From contig CAJINV010000005.1 in assembly GCA_905178155.1 (NCBI GenBank), positions 5,550,279-5,614,278 on the forward strand: 64,000 bases of DNA, in the 5' to 3' direction. Positions 55,301-64,000 of this stretch are shown here, piece after piece. Positions within the stretch are counted from its first letter, which is position 1. Each line of letters opens with the position of its first letter. The position numbers and the translations under genes are program-made. The notes below the pieces were generated by a model. The model saw only the letters and a program-made list of their open reading frames with translations. It was not told where the DNA came from and searched no databases. The DNA is from Amoebophrya sp. A120. Lineage: Eukaryota > Sar > Dinophyceae > Syndiniales > Amoebophryaceae.

Positions 55301-57938
55301 TTGCGATTACAGTACGAGCACGATATTCTTTTTGCACAGGATGAAAGATTCTGCTTCCCGACTTCGACAAAGACGCAGGGAAAACGGAGACCGTGTCATT
55401 ATTACCCTCATCGAAAAGTAGAACGTTACACCGGCAAGTCCGGAAGCGTTTCAAAGCGGATCTCGGTGGTGCGAACGTTTTCGAAATCACTACTGTGGGT
55501 AAAAACGTTTCCACCCCATAGTGAAGTTGGTGAAATCCCAACACAAGTCTCCAAGTTTTGGGAGTTGTGCATGACAAGTCTTCATCTGCGGCGTAGTGCT
55601 GGTTAGCCAGGGAAGCTGCCGCATGAGAAAGCCACTTTCTCATCCTCTTTGCAGCAATACAAATCCCAAAACACGATAGAAAACGCGTTTCATGGATTTG
55701 CGCATTACATAATGTTCCAGTCATAGCACATTTGCATGACAACTCTGGGACCTTCATAGGGACGCTTTTGCTGAGGATAATCACCTCTCCCTTCGGCACC
55801 GAGCCCGAGCTGTGGGACCGGGAAAACCCGTATGATATCTTGAGCGGCGGGGTGTATCCTGTGCATAAGTAATATCGTATTCGTATTGCAATCAGGCATT
55901 ACAAATCTTTTTGGTAAGTCAAATCCGCATTACAACTTTTATTTCTCACGCTGAGGAAATTTCAAGAATTTGTAATGCATTTATACGAGTGCGATGCTTT
56001 TGCAGTTCATAGGGTGTATTCGGCTACCATTCGGTGTCTGCAAGACAGGTTTTCGCACCAGTTTCAACTGGACACGGCCAAGTACGAGCGAGACGATGTA
56101 GTTCTTGCAGAACAAAGAGCTAGTGGTCCGGAGGATGATCCCCGTCCTGAGGAAAGTGAGCAAGAGGAAAAGGGCTTCTCGTTTGACCAATTGATCTTGG
56201 AGGAACTGAAGGCAAGGAGAAGTACAAGTAGAGCTCTTCCTTTACTTGCGTCTGCGTGGTCGGGCAGCAGTAGTTCTACATCATCGACGCAAGAGTCGGA
56301 GGACAAAATATCACCAAAGCCGCCGCGACAGACCCGGCGCCGCCCCGCAGTTTCGATCCACTGGTTCTTGGAAGCGCACGAAGTGACCCGAGCGGTTGTG
56401 GAGACTATGGATGAGCATTTGTTGCGGTATTTGCAAACCATATTTGGTGATGGTGGTGGAACACGTAGAAGTTCTGTCGCCAACTCTACCGCAATCTTTC
56501 TTCTCTCTGACCACGGGAACCACCTAGGGGCCTACCCCGCTGTCTTTGATAACGGATTCGTCGAGATGAGTAATCCTCTGTTGCTCATGTCGCTGCCGAG
56601 GTGGTATAACGTTCTGACAACTACATCAAAAAGTACCGGAGATGGCGCTTCAAAAAACTCTTCCTTTACTATGCAGTCCCTGCTCCGACGTTTGCGGCAG
56701 CACTACACGACGCACTTCGATTATCCAAGAAAAAAGCATATATAGGAGTAACTTTTTTGGAGGAATAGCATTACAAATTTGTCTGACATGACAGCAAAAA
56801 CCTGTCATGCGCAGATAGTACGTGAAAACGCCCTTTAATGGACCCTGCGATGCATGCCAAGCATGACAGACGCAATCATCTTTCATGTTGAGCATCACAA
56901 ATTTACACTAACAACGTTTTTTTCTTGGATATCGATTTGTACGAGACCTTTGTCGACATCGTACGCACTCTATGCAATACAAATTTTTAGTCCCGTACTT
57001 ACATGTAGCACAAGATGCATCACAAATTTCGCCAGTTTATTGGGGTCTACAACTTGTCGTGCTAAACTAGGGCTGAAGCAGCTAAGGTTTGTCCTGCACA
57101 AACAGCATTTGATTGTGCGTTGTGTGCGGGAGTATCAAATTTACTTTCGATACACTCCGATTTGGAAGCAGGGGGTGCTAGATTGGAAACTTCAGCGAGG
57201 GATCTCTTTGTCCGCGGAAGAAGACTATGCTGTGCAAAAGTATCGTACTCGTAGTACTTAATCGCATGTATGCATGACAAATCTCTTTTTTAAGGTAAAT
57301 CAGCATGAGAAAAAATTCCATTTGTCATGCTGAGCAAATTTGTGATGCGATTACTACTAGTAAGATGCTTTTGCAATTCATAAAGACCTTTTGCCAGCGA
57401 CCGAACTGACGACGCCACCTTTGGAACTACGGTGCAGCGCTTTCGTATGGGAGTGTCAGGATTGAAATCGTCAGAGTTGAAATAGTTTGCCACGCATAAA
57501 ATGCAAGGCGTGAGGTGCCTGTCTTGCCGGGATGGCAAGCGAGGCAGATTGTGAGCCTATTTTTTTAGGATTTGAAATAGAGCTGCTAAAAGAGCATGAC
57601 AAAAGCAGTCTTCTGTGCCCATACAGCATGACAGATTGGATTCCGGCGCTCCGAAAATTTGTCAAGCGCCGCCTGGAAATTGGGGTTCCAACTGGTATTC
57701 ATTTTATGCATGACAAATTATTTCAACTTTGACGATTTCAATCCTGACACTGCCATAGTTCGGCCGAAGTTTCTTTCGCCAGGCAGCGTCGCTGTCAACG
57801 GATCTAAGTGGCGGGGCGGGGGCGGGGGACCAGTTCTTGAAGCGGCTCAACCAAATCAGATTCGGTGGAGCAACCGGCACGCATGTCATGGGTATCCTCA
57901 CAGGAAACAAGGTCGTTGAAAAACTGCTTCAGTTGTGA
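52314..57938 (+). CDS. DUF229-type protein (alkaline phosphatase superfamily)
   Basis: Eleven exons: 52314-52482, 52639-52682, 52911-54647, 54961-55129, 55349-55490, 55785-55854, 56017-56721, 56937-56970, 57158-57225, 57388-57445 and 57763-57938. They sum to 3,372 bases, 1,123 residues. A membrane anchor or signal lies near residues 40-60 (RILVFLFCYCLPFSIHCA). DUF229 landmarks follow: ILILVIDAIGRAEFVRKFPK (metal-site Asp in the VID motif), GFATYQNVVGMFYGSTAYN, and IFLLSDHGNHLGAYP (second metal site, Asp and His in SDHG). Family members are extracytoplasmic, metal-dependent hydrolases of the sulfatase/phosphatase fold; the substrate is unknown. Ser/Thr-rich loops lengthen the N-terminal third. 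The ATG at 52314 follows TTTTCAGGCCCC, which would suit a splice or trans-splice acceptor. Ten introners interrupt it, eight within the last 3.3 kb. Confidence 0.85.
52483..52633 (+). mobile_element. Introner family N (151 bp)
   Basis: TSD TGCGG exact. Ends TATGCAATGTAAATTTCCCG and GGGACATTTACTGTGGATA. Phase 1. Confidence 0.9.
52683..52905 (+). mobile_element. Introner family D (223 bp)
   Basis: TSD TCGGG exact. Left arm TATGACACTGCACAACTCCC, right arm GAGTTGTGCACTCTCATA. Phase 0. Confidence 0.9.
54648..54955 (+). mobile_element. Introner family C (308 bp)
   Basis: TSD ACTTC exact. Ends TATGGATGTGTCAGAGTTG and CCTGACACTCCCATA. Phase 0, in the core domain (FDF to VRHQASGF). Confidence 0.9.
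55130..55343 (+). mobile_element. Introner family B, long variant (214 bp)
   Basis: TSD AAGGA/AAAGA. Ends TATGTGTTGCAAAAACTTAT and CTTTTTGCACAGGATG. The interior lacks the usual B middle and is about 55 bases longer. Confidence 0.75.
55491..55779 (+). mobile_element. Introner family G (289 bp)
   Basis: TSD ATCAC exact. Starts TACTGTGGGTAAAAACG and ends CGCTTTTGCTGAGGATA. Phase 2. Confidence 0.85.
55855..56011 (+). mobile_element. Introner family B (157 bp)
   Basis: TSD GGGTG exact. Ends TATCCTGTGCATAAGTAATA and GCTTTTGCAGTTCATA. Phase 0. Confidence 0.9.
56722..56931 (+). mobile_element. Introner family H (210 bp)
   Basis: TSD TCGAT exact. Ends TATCCAAGAAAAAAGCATA and CGTTTTTTTCTTGGATA. Phase 0. 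Confidence 0.9.
56971..57152 (+). mobile_element. Introner family N (182 bp)
   Basis: TSD CACTC exact. Ends TATGCAATACAAATTTTTAG and AAATTTACTTTCGATA. Only 34 coding bases separate it from the family H element upstream. Confidence 0.9.
57226..57382 (+). mobile_element. Introner family B (157 bp)
   Basis: TSD AAGAC exact. Ends TATGCTGTGCAAAAGTATCG and GCTTTTGCAATTCATA. Phase 0. Confidence 0.9.
57446..57757 (+). mobile_element. Introner family C (312 bp)
   Basis: TSD TTTCG/GTTCG. Ends TATGGGAGTGTCAGGATTG and CAATCCTGACACTGCCATA. Phase 1. Confidence 0.85.
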
Positions 57939-59607
57939 TGTTCTTCTCTTTTCTTGTTGTGTTGTTCTCCTCTTTTCTTGTAACCGGGTCATCAGGACGA
58001 GGTTCTTGCTGTTGTCGCATTGACAGCACTGACTGCATGTTGGCCTCCCAAAGTTTCCACCTTGTGCTGCGAGAGAAAAAAAAAACCACGCGCGGCAAGA
58101 GGTCCATGCATGCAAAAATAGCGAGAGGTGAAACTCAAATCTTACTTGCCCACAGATGTACGTAGTGAAGCACTTTTTCCATGGGAAAAACGGCCAACTT
58201 ATCAAAGCGAAAAGGCAAAGGCTACTGTTGATTACGATCAGTTCCTCCACGACCAGTGGCAGTTCAAGTGATGTTAAGTAATACGAGGCAAGATCAAGAA
58301 CTACATGATCTCTGCCTCTGGTCACGATTGGGCCCTTGTACGATCACGACTTTCATCCTCTTTCGGCCCTTCATCTTCATCTTCAAATCTCGTAATATTC
58401 TTGCAATGATATGAAATGCAGGAAGCGCGGCGCTGCCACCTGCGATGGATGCTGATGTTGGTCCAACAGCACCATGGGCCTCATTCGGGCGTGATGGTAC
58501 ATATCAAAAGTAGGCCTTTTCGTTTTCATACAACTGCGGAAGAGCTGCATGTGTGAAGAGTGTGAACTTTTTGAGACGTGAGACACTATAATTCATATTT
58601 TCAGAAGAGTCCTCTGTATCTGTATCTGTTAGGGTACAACTTGTTTTCTACTGCGTGTGAACTACAACGCTGTTCGTGTTCTCGAACACTGGGCGTGGAC
58701 CACGTGGGTTGCGTTCCTCGCTCGCTCCTGATCTACTAGGCCTCCTGGTCGTGGCCAAAATGAAAACAAGAGCAGATCGGGCAACTGCTCCTGGCCCCTC
58801 TTCTTCAGCGGAGATGAGTACTGAAGTGGTCCTTGCTCAGCACAAAGGATCAGATTTGTAAGTCCAGTTCGAGTTCGTTCGAAGACAGCATAAATAAAAT
58901 CATGATCAAAAAATTATTTGTAAAGTCTAGTGCGAGCAGCAGTCTCATCAAATCTAACGGCTCTGTTCTGCCCTTGAGATCGATTGAAGAAGCCAACATA
59001 AACATTCCAAGAGTTGTCCGATTTGGTCGGTTTGAGGCTCAGCTAGTTTTAAATAAAATCTATGGAATAAATGTGCACACGATCATCTTCCGCTACAACG
59101 AACTTTCGTGGAAGTATGGAGGACTGCGTCGAAATTATGACGAGCTCCTCGTGAAGATCCAAGTAGTTGTAAGCCTGTAATGTGTGAAGGTGATTCTTTT
59201 GATCTGGTTCCGAATGATGTTCAGGAAAAATCATGATCAACATCACATGACGATGCTCTGGGGCAATATAATTAGAACAGCTAAATGGAGGCTTGTTTTC
59301 TGCCTCCTCCACATCTCGCCCGCTTCCTCTTTCAGTAATATAGCTTCCCGGTAAGTAAACTTCTGCTACTTCTAAATCAGCACAGGAAAGTTGTTTTTCG
59401 TGGAGGTTCTTTGCCAGCGCAGAGGATTTTCTTTCTGATACAACAGCTCTTCTTCAAAACTATTTCCCTGTAGTCCACCACATTGCACAACGACAACGTT
59501 TATCTTCGCTTAGTGTTAGTTGTATTGTGTTTAGTTTTTTCAGTTCTGTTGTACTCGTCAAGGAAGAAGAGCAGTATCGTAAAACAAAGTAAAAAGGCTG
59601 CATAAAG
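57939..59607. other. Mostly intergenic, possible small exon
   Basis: A coding-like stretch at 58760-58856 starts with ATG (MKTRADRATAPGPSSSAEM) and runs into GTAAGT at 58857, a good 5' splice site. I could not place the next exon. A 41-codon frame at 58155 follows CCCACAG. A third frame, 58833-59180, is AT-rich and unconvincing. No introner ends were found. Confidence 0.4.
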
Positions 59608-61070
59608 ATGTTCAACAAAATGCACTGTTTCCACCTGTTCCACCTCTCCTGCCTGGGGCAGGGCGTGGGGGCTGTGAGCTTGAGCAGTGCAGGTTCTTCG
59701 GCATCCGCCTCCGCATCCGAGGAACCCCAGAAGCCACTGCATCTATTGGACGCCGTGCGCCTTACGTATTTCCACAGGTACCAGGAAACGCCATCCCAGG
59801 AGGAGCTTGCAGCGGCGTATGCGAATCTGAGCGGAATGGCGGTGCCTCCTCAGGCGATTGGACTGTGGCACTGTGGGTTTCTCAACGGTTTTTTTATACA
59901 AACCGAAATCGCGAGCAACTGGGCAAAGGGAATAGACGACCAAAAGGAACTGCCCCTGCCAAAAGCGCAGAAGGCAATCCGGAGTCTCCTTCAAGCGTAC
60001 GAAATGCTCTCCCTGGCGCACGAGGTAGACGCTTCGCCGCCGACTGGTCCTCGTCGTGATCGCACGTTGCCCTCCTACATACGACATGTCAAGTGCTTTC
60101 CCCGGATCAACAAGAAACAAAATGTTGTAGACGGACAGCTCCCGCGAGCAGGACGAGGTGAACATGAATCACCTCGTTGCCGGCTGCCGGATGTTGGCCC
60201 CGAAGATAGTACTATTACCGCCTCGTCTTCTTCTAGTCGTGCTCCTCCCGGTCCTGCAAGTAGAGGCACAGTAGCAGCACCACAAAAACTGGGAGAGCTC
60301 TTTAGCTCAGACGCCAGAGCATTGGCCTTCTTGGTAAAAATTGACCCCGAAGATACGGATAGTCCGAGTGTGGAAGTGAAACGTTTGCTAGCGCGCGTGG
60401 AGAAATTGCAGGCCGCGTTTGAAGAATGGGAGGAAAAAGTTCTGAATGATGCCAGCCTGAGTTCCTCGGCGGAAAAAGACCAGCAGAACTTCTTCACTCG
60501 GAAAGGGGAGGACGAGTGGGAGAGCACCTTCTTTTGGTTCGAGTTCTGGCAGCTCCGGAAGATTGCTGCTTGGGTATGAAAGTGCACATTCCGAACGCCC
60601 CCTCCACCTCAAGGAAGATGAAGATCCCCTCGTTTTTATTGCTGTATGGCATCAACAAGCTCGAAAATATCATCATGAACATCAGCAGTAGAAGAAGAAC
60701 TACTTCTTGTTACCCCAAACGCCGAGAGGCGGCTTTTGCATTAACGTGACGCATTTTTGTTTTTCTCACACGACGAGTGTTGTCGTGCAGTTGGGCAGCA
60801 CCCACCTGGCAGAATCTGTAGTTTCGCGGCAATCTTCGGTGCCACGAACAACTATTGAAGGGTGTACAACCACTTAGCACGACTTCGCATGACAGATCGA
60901 TGAGGGGAGGTGACAGGGGCTTGGCGACGAGCTGTGCACGGTCATATTTGGAGATGAAGCGCCTGAAAGATGACCCACACAACTCTGAAGCGCTTCATGA
61001 CTTTTGGACCCTGTACGGGGGCGGCGCCTATTCGACCCTTCCCACCTCAACGGCAAACGAGGGCAAGTGA
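59608..61070 (+). CDS. Unknown protein, C-terminus uncertain
   Basis: Exons 59608-60574 and 60952-61070 give 361 residues. The N-terminus (MFNKMHCFHLFHLSCLGQGV) is weakly hydrophobic and could be a signal peptide. A conserved-looking helical region follows (LLDAVRLTYFHRYQETPSQE, PPQAIGLWHCGFLNGFFIQT, KAIRSLLQAYEMLSLAHEV). After a Ser/Pro-rich linker come helices with charge periodicity (VKRLLARVEKLQAAFEEWEE). I do not recognise the family. The family D introner restores AAWEMKRLKDD. TGA at 61068 ends this frame, but a different frame (61004-61288) looks better coding after about 61068 (KMRWEVVVAEEVNGKGSCIM). A missed small intron or a frameshift may therefore extend the gene to 61288. Confidence 0.65.
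60575..60946 (+). mobile_element. Introner family D, long variant (372 bp)
   Basis: TSD TTGGG/TTTGG. Ends TATGAAAGTGCACATTCCG and GAGCTGTGCACGGTCATA. About 150 bases longer than other D copies, with a GC-richer middle unlike them. Confidence 0.8.
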
Positions 61071-61288
61071 ACAAATTCCACACGACGGAAAAGATGCGCT
61101 GGGAGGTGGTGGTTGCAGAGGAAGTAAATGGAAAGGGGTCGTGTATCATGTCTCTCGTGATATTGATCAAGCCGGAGCAACATCTGCACGTGCTCACGAG
61201 AGCAGAGCTTTTAGGCTACCTAGGTATCTTCACCGATGTGCTGGAAGCTTCGGAGTTCTATCATGGTCAAGCAGCAGCAGCCGTCTAA

Positions 61289-63522
61289 CCTTCGGAATGA
61301 TGCCCCATATCATGATGAAAATGCCTCTACATCTACACTAAGACATGCGGATCGTGTGTCTCGCACATGCCTGAGTAGAGTGAGGCTGCGCCGCAGCTTC
61401 GCTGTACTTGTTGTCTCTACAGCACTAGTTCCTTCTTCGCGATCGTGAAAAAGTTGTATCTATATTGCAAAATATTGTACCGCTACCGGCACAGTGACAG
61501 TCAACATCTGCACCATCTCCACCACAATCGCTTTCCAGAAAAGAAGTCGTAATTATGTAGGTGATGATCGAAAAATTACAGGAAACATATTTGTTGAAAC
61601 AGAGCTTACTCGTCTCAAATGATTTTTCTTTCGGAAATCATAAATGGTTCGTTTTCTGTTTAGTTTTGGAAGTTTTGTTTTGTGCACGCTCTGAGCATTT
61701 TTTTATCAAATCTTTACCTTTTGGAGCTGTAAACTAAATTGTACTACTCGAATGAAGCACGGTGAAGAGGACCACACAAGAAACATCAAGAAACTGCAAC
61801 TTCTATTTAAGTAAAAGTAATGGCCACGACAGCGGTCGTGGTTATTTATATTTTCTCTATTTGCTACTATTTATGATCTCGAAGTTTTTCATTTTTTGAC
61901 GCCGTGCGGCAAATGTGGAAATCTACCGGTGCGTGATCAACATGCGCTGTTTTGGACGACATTGCGTTACATTCTACAAGCTATCCTAGCTTATCCTAGT
62001 GTATGATGAAGCCTGCTTGTCCTAGCCTGCTTGTCCTAGCTATCCTGAGCCTGCTTGTCCTAGTGTATGATGAAGTATAAGTAGCGATGTGCTACATTCC
62101 AGAGAGCAAAAGAAGATTGCAGCTGCACCGATAAATTATAGCGAACCGCGGCGGAGGAAACGCAGGCGAGCAGCTTCTTGTTGTATTTGTGGTAATTAGT
62201 TTATGCTGGAGACAAAAGTCATTCAGTGTCAACATTTTGGAACGCATTCCACATCTACTCATTAGTGTTGCTTCACTTCACGAGCACGACCTGCTTCTCG
62301 CCTTTGAGCCACCGCAACATCACATGCGCAGCAGTCGCAGAAGCAGCGTGGTCCTCGAGCACAAATTTACTTTTAGCCGGATCTAGTACTTGGACGTCGA
62401 CGTCCGTTCGTGTTGGTGCTATTTCTACGCAAAAAAAAAAGCAGGAAACAAGCTTTCCGCAGAAGGTCCGTCCGGACTGTCTTTGCCAGAGGAGGCAAGA
62501 TGTCGAAAACAAACGCGACGATGATGTCGCGAAAGTAGAGCAAGAGGCTCTACTTGAAACGGAAAACGCGCGCGAGGAAAGAACATTGCTATGAAATATT
62601 AAATTGCTCCTGTATTCTTGGTCTTCACCAGCGTCCTTTTTTGGTTAAGGGACCACGGACTGACCGCGCAGCACCGCATTTAGTGCTCGGTGTTGTTGTT
62701 CTCTGGTGAAGATGAAACCACGTAGGATATGGATATTAAACTCTAAGTATTAACTGGGTCCTCCAATCCTGGCACCCCCGAAACAGAACAGGATCCGTGT
62801 TGCGAATTGAAAATGATCGATCTGGTGTTGATGCAGCTCTGCTGGTAAAAAAGACAGGAGGTGGTCTCTCTGACCTTGTTCTAAGTGATTAGGTGTTGTA
62901 GAAGATCTTTCCTCATATCAATTAGACCCGTTCAAAAGTTCCATTTTTTTTTGCGCAACCAAAAACTGCCCGTGATTCGAACCAGAAAAAAAGGATTGCC
63001 TACAACGCTCTGATCTTCCATTTCTTTTTCACGGACGAAGATGGCGAGAGCATTTTTATACTACGCACAGTATAATTCCGGGTCTTTGTGCAGCCGATAT
63101 TAGCTGACGCCATCGACATTTCATTCCTACCTTTCGCATCAGAACATCTACCAGTTTTGATGTACCTAGAGTACTTGCTTGTACCTCTTTTTCATATCGT
63201 CCAAGGAGTCAATTCCAAGTGCAAGTTGCACCTGTGGTTTTGAATTTGATGTAGCGAAAAATCAATTTTCTACCTTTACATTTAGATTTAGATTTACTCG
63301 ACGTGGTGGGATATTCTTCCCGTGTTGAACCCTTCAACATATAAGAAGTTCCGCAGAGATATTGTGCCCTCTCCTGTACAATTTTACGTACGGCGTATGC
63401 ACAGCCGTCTACTTTTCTTTTCACAGACACTTCTACATCACACTTGCCGGCTTCGTTTTATTTTTCTCACTACAGCATTTTTGCTGGCCAAAAGTTTTGG
63501 CCCAAAACATCGATCACCAAAA
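61289..63522. other. Intergenic, no gene supported
   Basis: 2.2 kb, AT-rich. A frame at 62226-62594 has no ATG. A frame at 63362-63622 reads a hydrophobic stretch (YITLAGFVLFFSLQHF) and might be an exon of an overlapping gene, but it also lacks an ATG. Confidence 0.5.
62012..62065. repeat. Three copies of CCTGCTTGTCCTAG
   Basis: Two copies are adjacent and a third follows CTATCCTGAG. GTGTATGATGAAG flanks the cluster on both sides, so this looks like a local duplication. Confidence 0.75.
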
Positions 63523-63602
63523 ATGGCTTTTTTCAACTACAAGTCGCGCGAAAAGCTTCCGGCACTTCCTCCGACTTGTTTGGCCGGAGCTGCGTCGTGG
63601 CG
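63523..63602 (+). CDS. Start of a gene running off the window
   Basis: ATG in the context CAAAAATGG opens 26 codons (MAFFNYKSREKLPALPPTCL) with GC-rich third positions, then a family C introner begins in phase 2. The rest lies outside the window. An overlapping frame from 63362 with a membrane-like stretch is the alternative. Function unknown. Confidence 0.45.
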
Positions 63603-63812
63603 TATGGAAGTGTCAGGATTGAAATCGTCAAAGTTGAAATAGTTTGTGATGCGTAAAATGCTAGACGCAGAGGGCCTGTCTTGCAGAGCAGGCAACTGAG
63701 ACCGATTATAAGTCTGTTTGGGGTGTGAGGTAGAGCTGCTAAAATAGCATGACAAAAGCAGTCTTCTCTGCTCAAACAGCATGACAAATTGGATTTCCAT
63801 GCTCCCAAAATT
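63603..63812 (+). mobile_element. Introner family C, left part
   Basis: Left TSD copy TGGCG. Starts TATGGAAGTGTCAGGATTG and follows family C for about 210 bases, then leaves it near 63813, before the usual middle ends. Confidence 0.8.
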
Positions 63813-63851
63813 ACTATCTAAACTGCAGCAGCTGGTCAAAAATGCATGCGA

Positions 63852-64000
63852 GGGGTATGTTCGGGGGTATGTTCGGGGGTGTGTCAGGGGTATGCAAATG
63901 GCAGCCAATCACGACCTGAGTACAAATTTTTGGCGAAAAAGCAGAAGGTGGGGTATAAACATACCCCAGACACACCCCAGACACACCCCAGACATACCCC
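63852..64000. repeat. Inverted arms of GGGGTATG/GGGGTGTG repeats
   Basis: 63852-63894 has repeats of GGGGTATGTTCG and GGGGTGTGTCA. 63960-64000 has the complementary ATACCCCAGACACACCCC series. The element continues past the window and seems to interrupt the family C introner. Confidence 0.7.

Noticed and set aside
62226-62594. A 122-codon + strand frame
   Set aside because: There is no ATG, codon bias is weak, and the surroundings are AT-rich spacer.
62960-63030. Possible tRNA on the minus strand (GGTTCGAATC-like T-loop)
   Set aside because: The bases on either side of the loop do not pair into a T-stem, and no D-arm or acceptor stem could be drawn.
1-64000. Spliced-leader RNA gene, rRNA, snRNA or CRISPR array
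   Set aside because: I scanned for the dinoflagellate leader core (TTGGCTCAAG), 5S/U6-like blocks and regular spacer repeats and found none. The tandem arrays have no spacers.

Overview
The window looks like nuclear DNA of a parasitic dinoflagellate-type protist. Amoebophrya (Syndiniales) is the best fit, because genomes of that genus are known to carry introner elements with non-canonical splice sites. That assignment is inference. All supported genes lie on the + strand, as in dinoflagellate unidirectional gene clusters. Coding parts are GC-richer and full of Gln/Ala/Ser low-complexity stretches. The spaces between genes are AT-rich. I found no rRNA, tRNA, CRISPR or bacterial-type operon.

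The dominant feature is a set of 50 introner elements (48 complete, one cut by each window edge or a nested insertion). Each starts TAT (rarely TAC), ends ATA (rarely ATG), has terminal inverted repeats of roughly 20-35 bp, and sits between two copies of a 5-bp target-site duplication (TSD). Removing the element plus one TSD copy restores an open reading frame at every junction inside a gene. Coordinates below give the element from TAT to ATA; the intron is the element plus 5 bases. I sort them by terminal sequence into families A to N. Only three introns look conventional (GT-AG, 60-94 bp).

Layout: 97-885, 3' end of a low-complexity gene. 3233-5765 and 6140-8204, two neighbouring cold-shock-domain proteins. 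9259-15495, a giant Q/A/S-rich protein with a YVPPHAR motif. 16451-19170, an unknown protein. 19199-19784, a nested inverted-repeat element. 21192-21893, a secreted orphan protein. 23164-27271, an unknown gene with one in-frame TAG. 28328-35494, a strictosidine-synthase-like beta-propeller gene split by a 2,047-bp insertion that carries its own two-exon gene. 36854-47399, a 2,121-residue unknown protein with ten introners, the last swollen by a 762-bp tandem array. 48969-51748, a multi-pass membrane protein whose single introner is itself split by a 1,183-bp transposon. 52314-57938, a DUF229-type phosphatase/sulfatase-superfamily protein with ten introners. 59608-61070, an unknown protein. 63523 to the window end, a gene start.

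The genes do not form one pathway. What links them is invasion by one superfamily of non-autonomous, spliceable DNA elements, which are in turn targets for further insertions. No transposase gene was recognised in the window.
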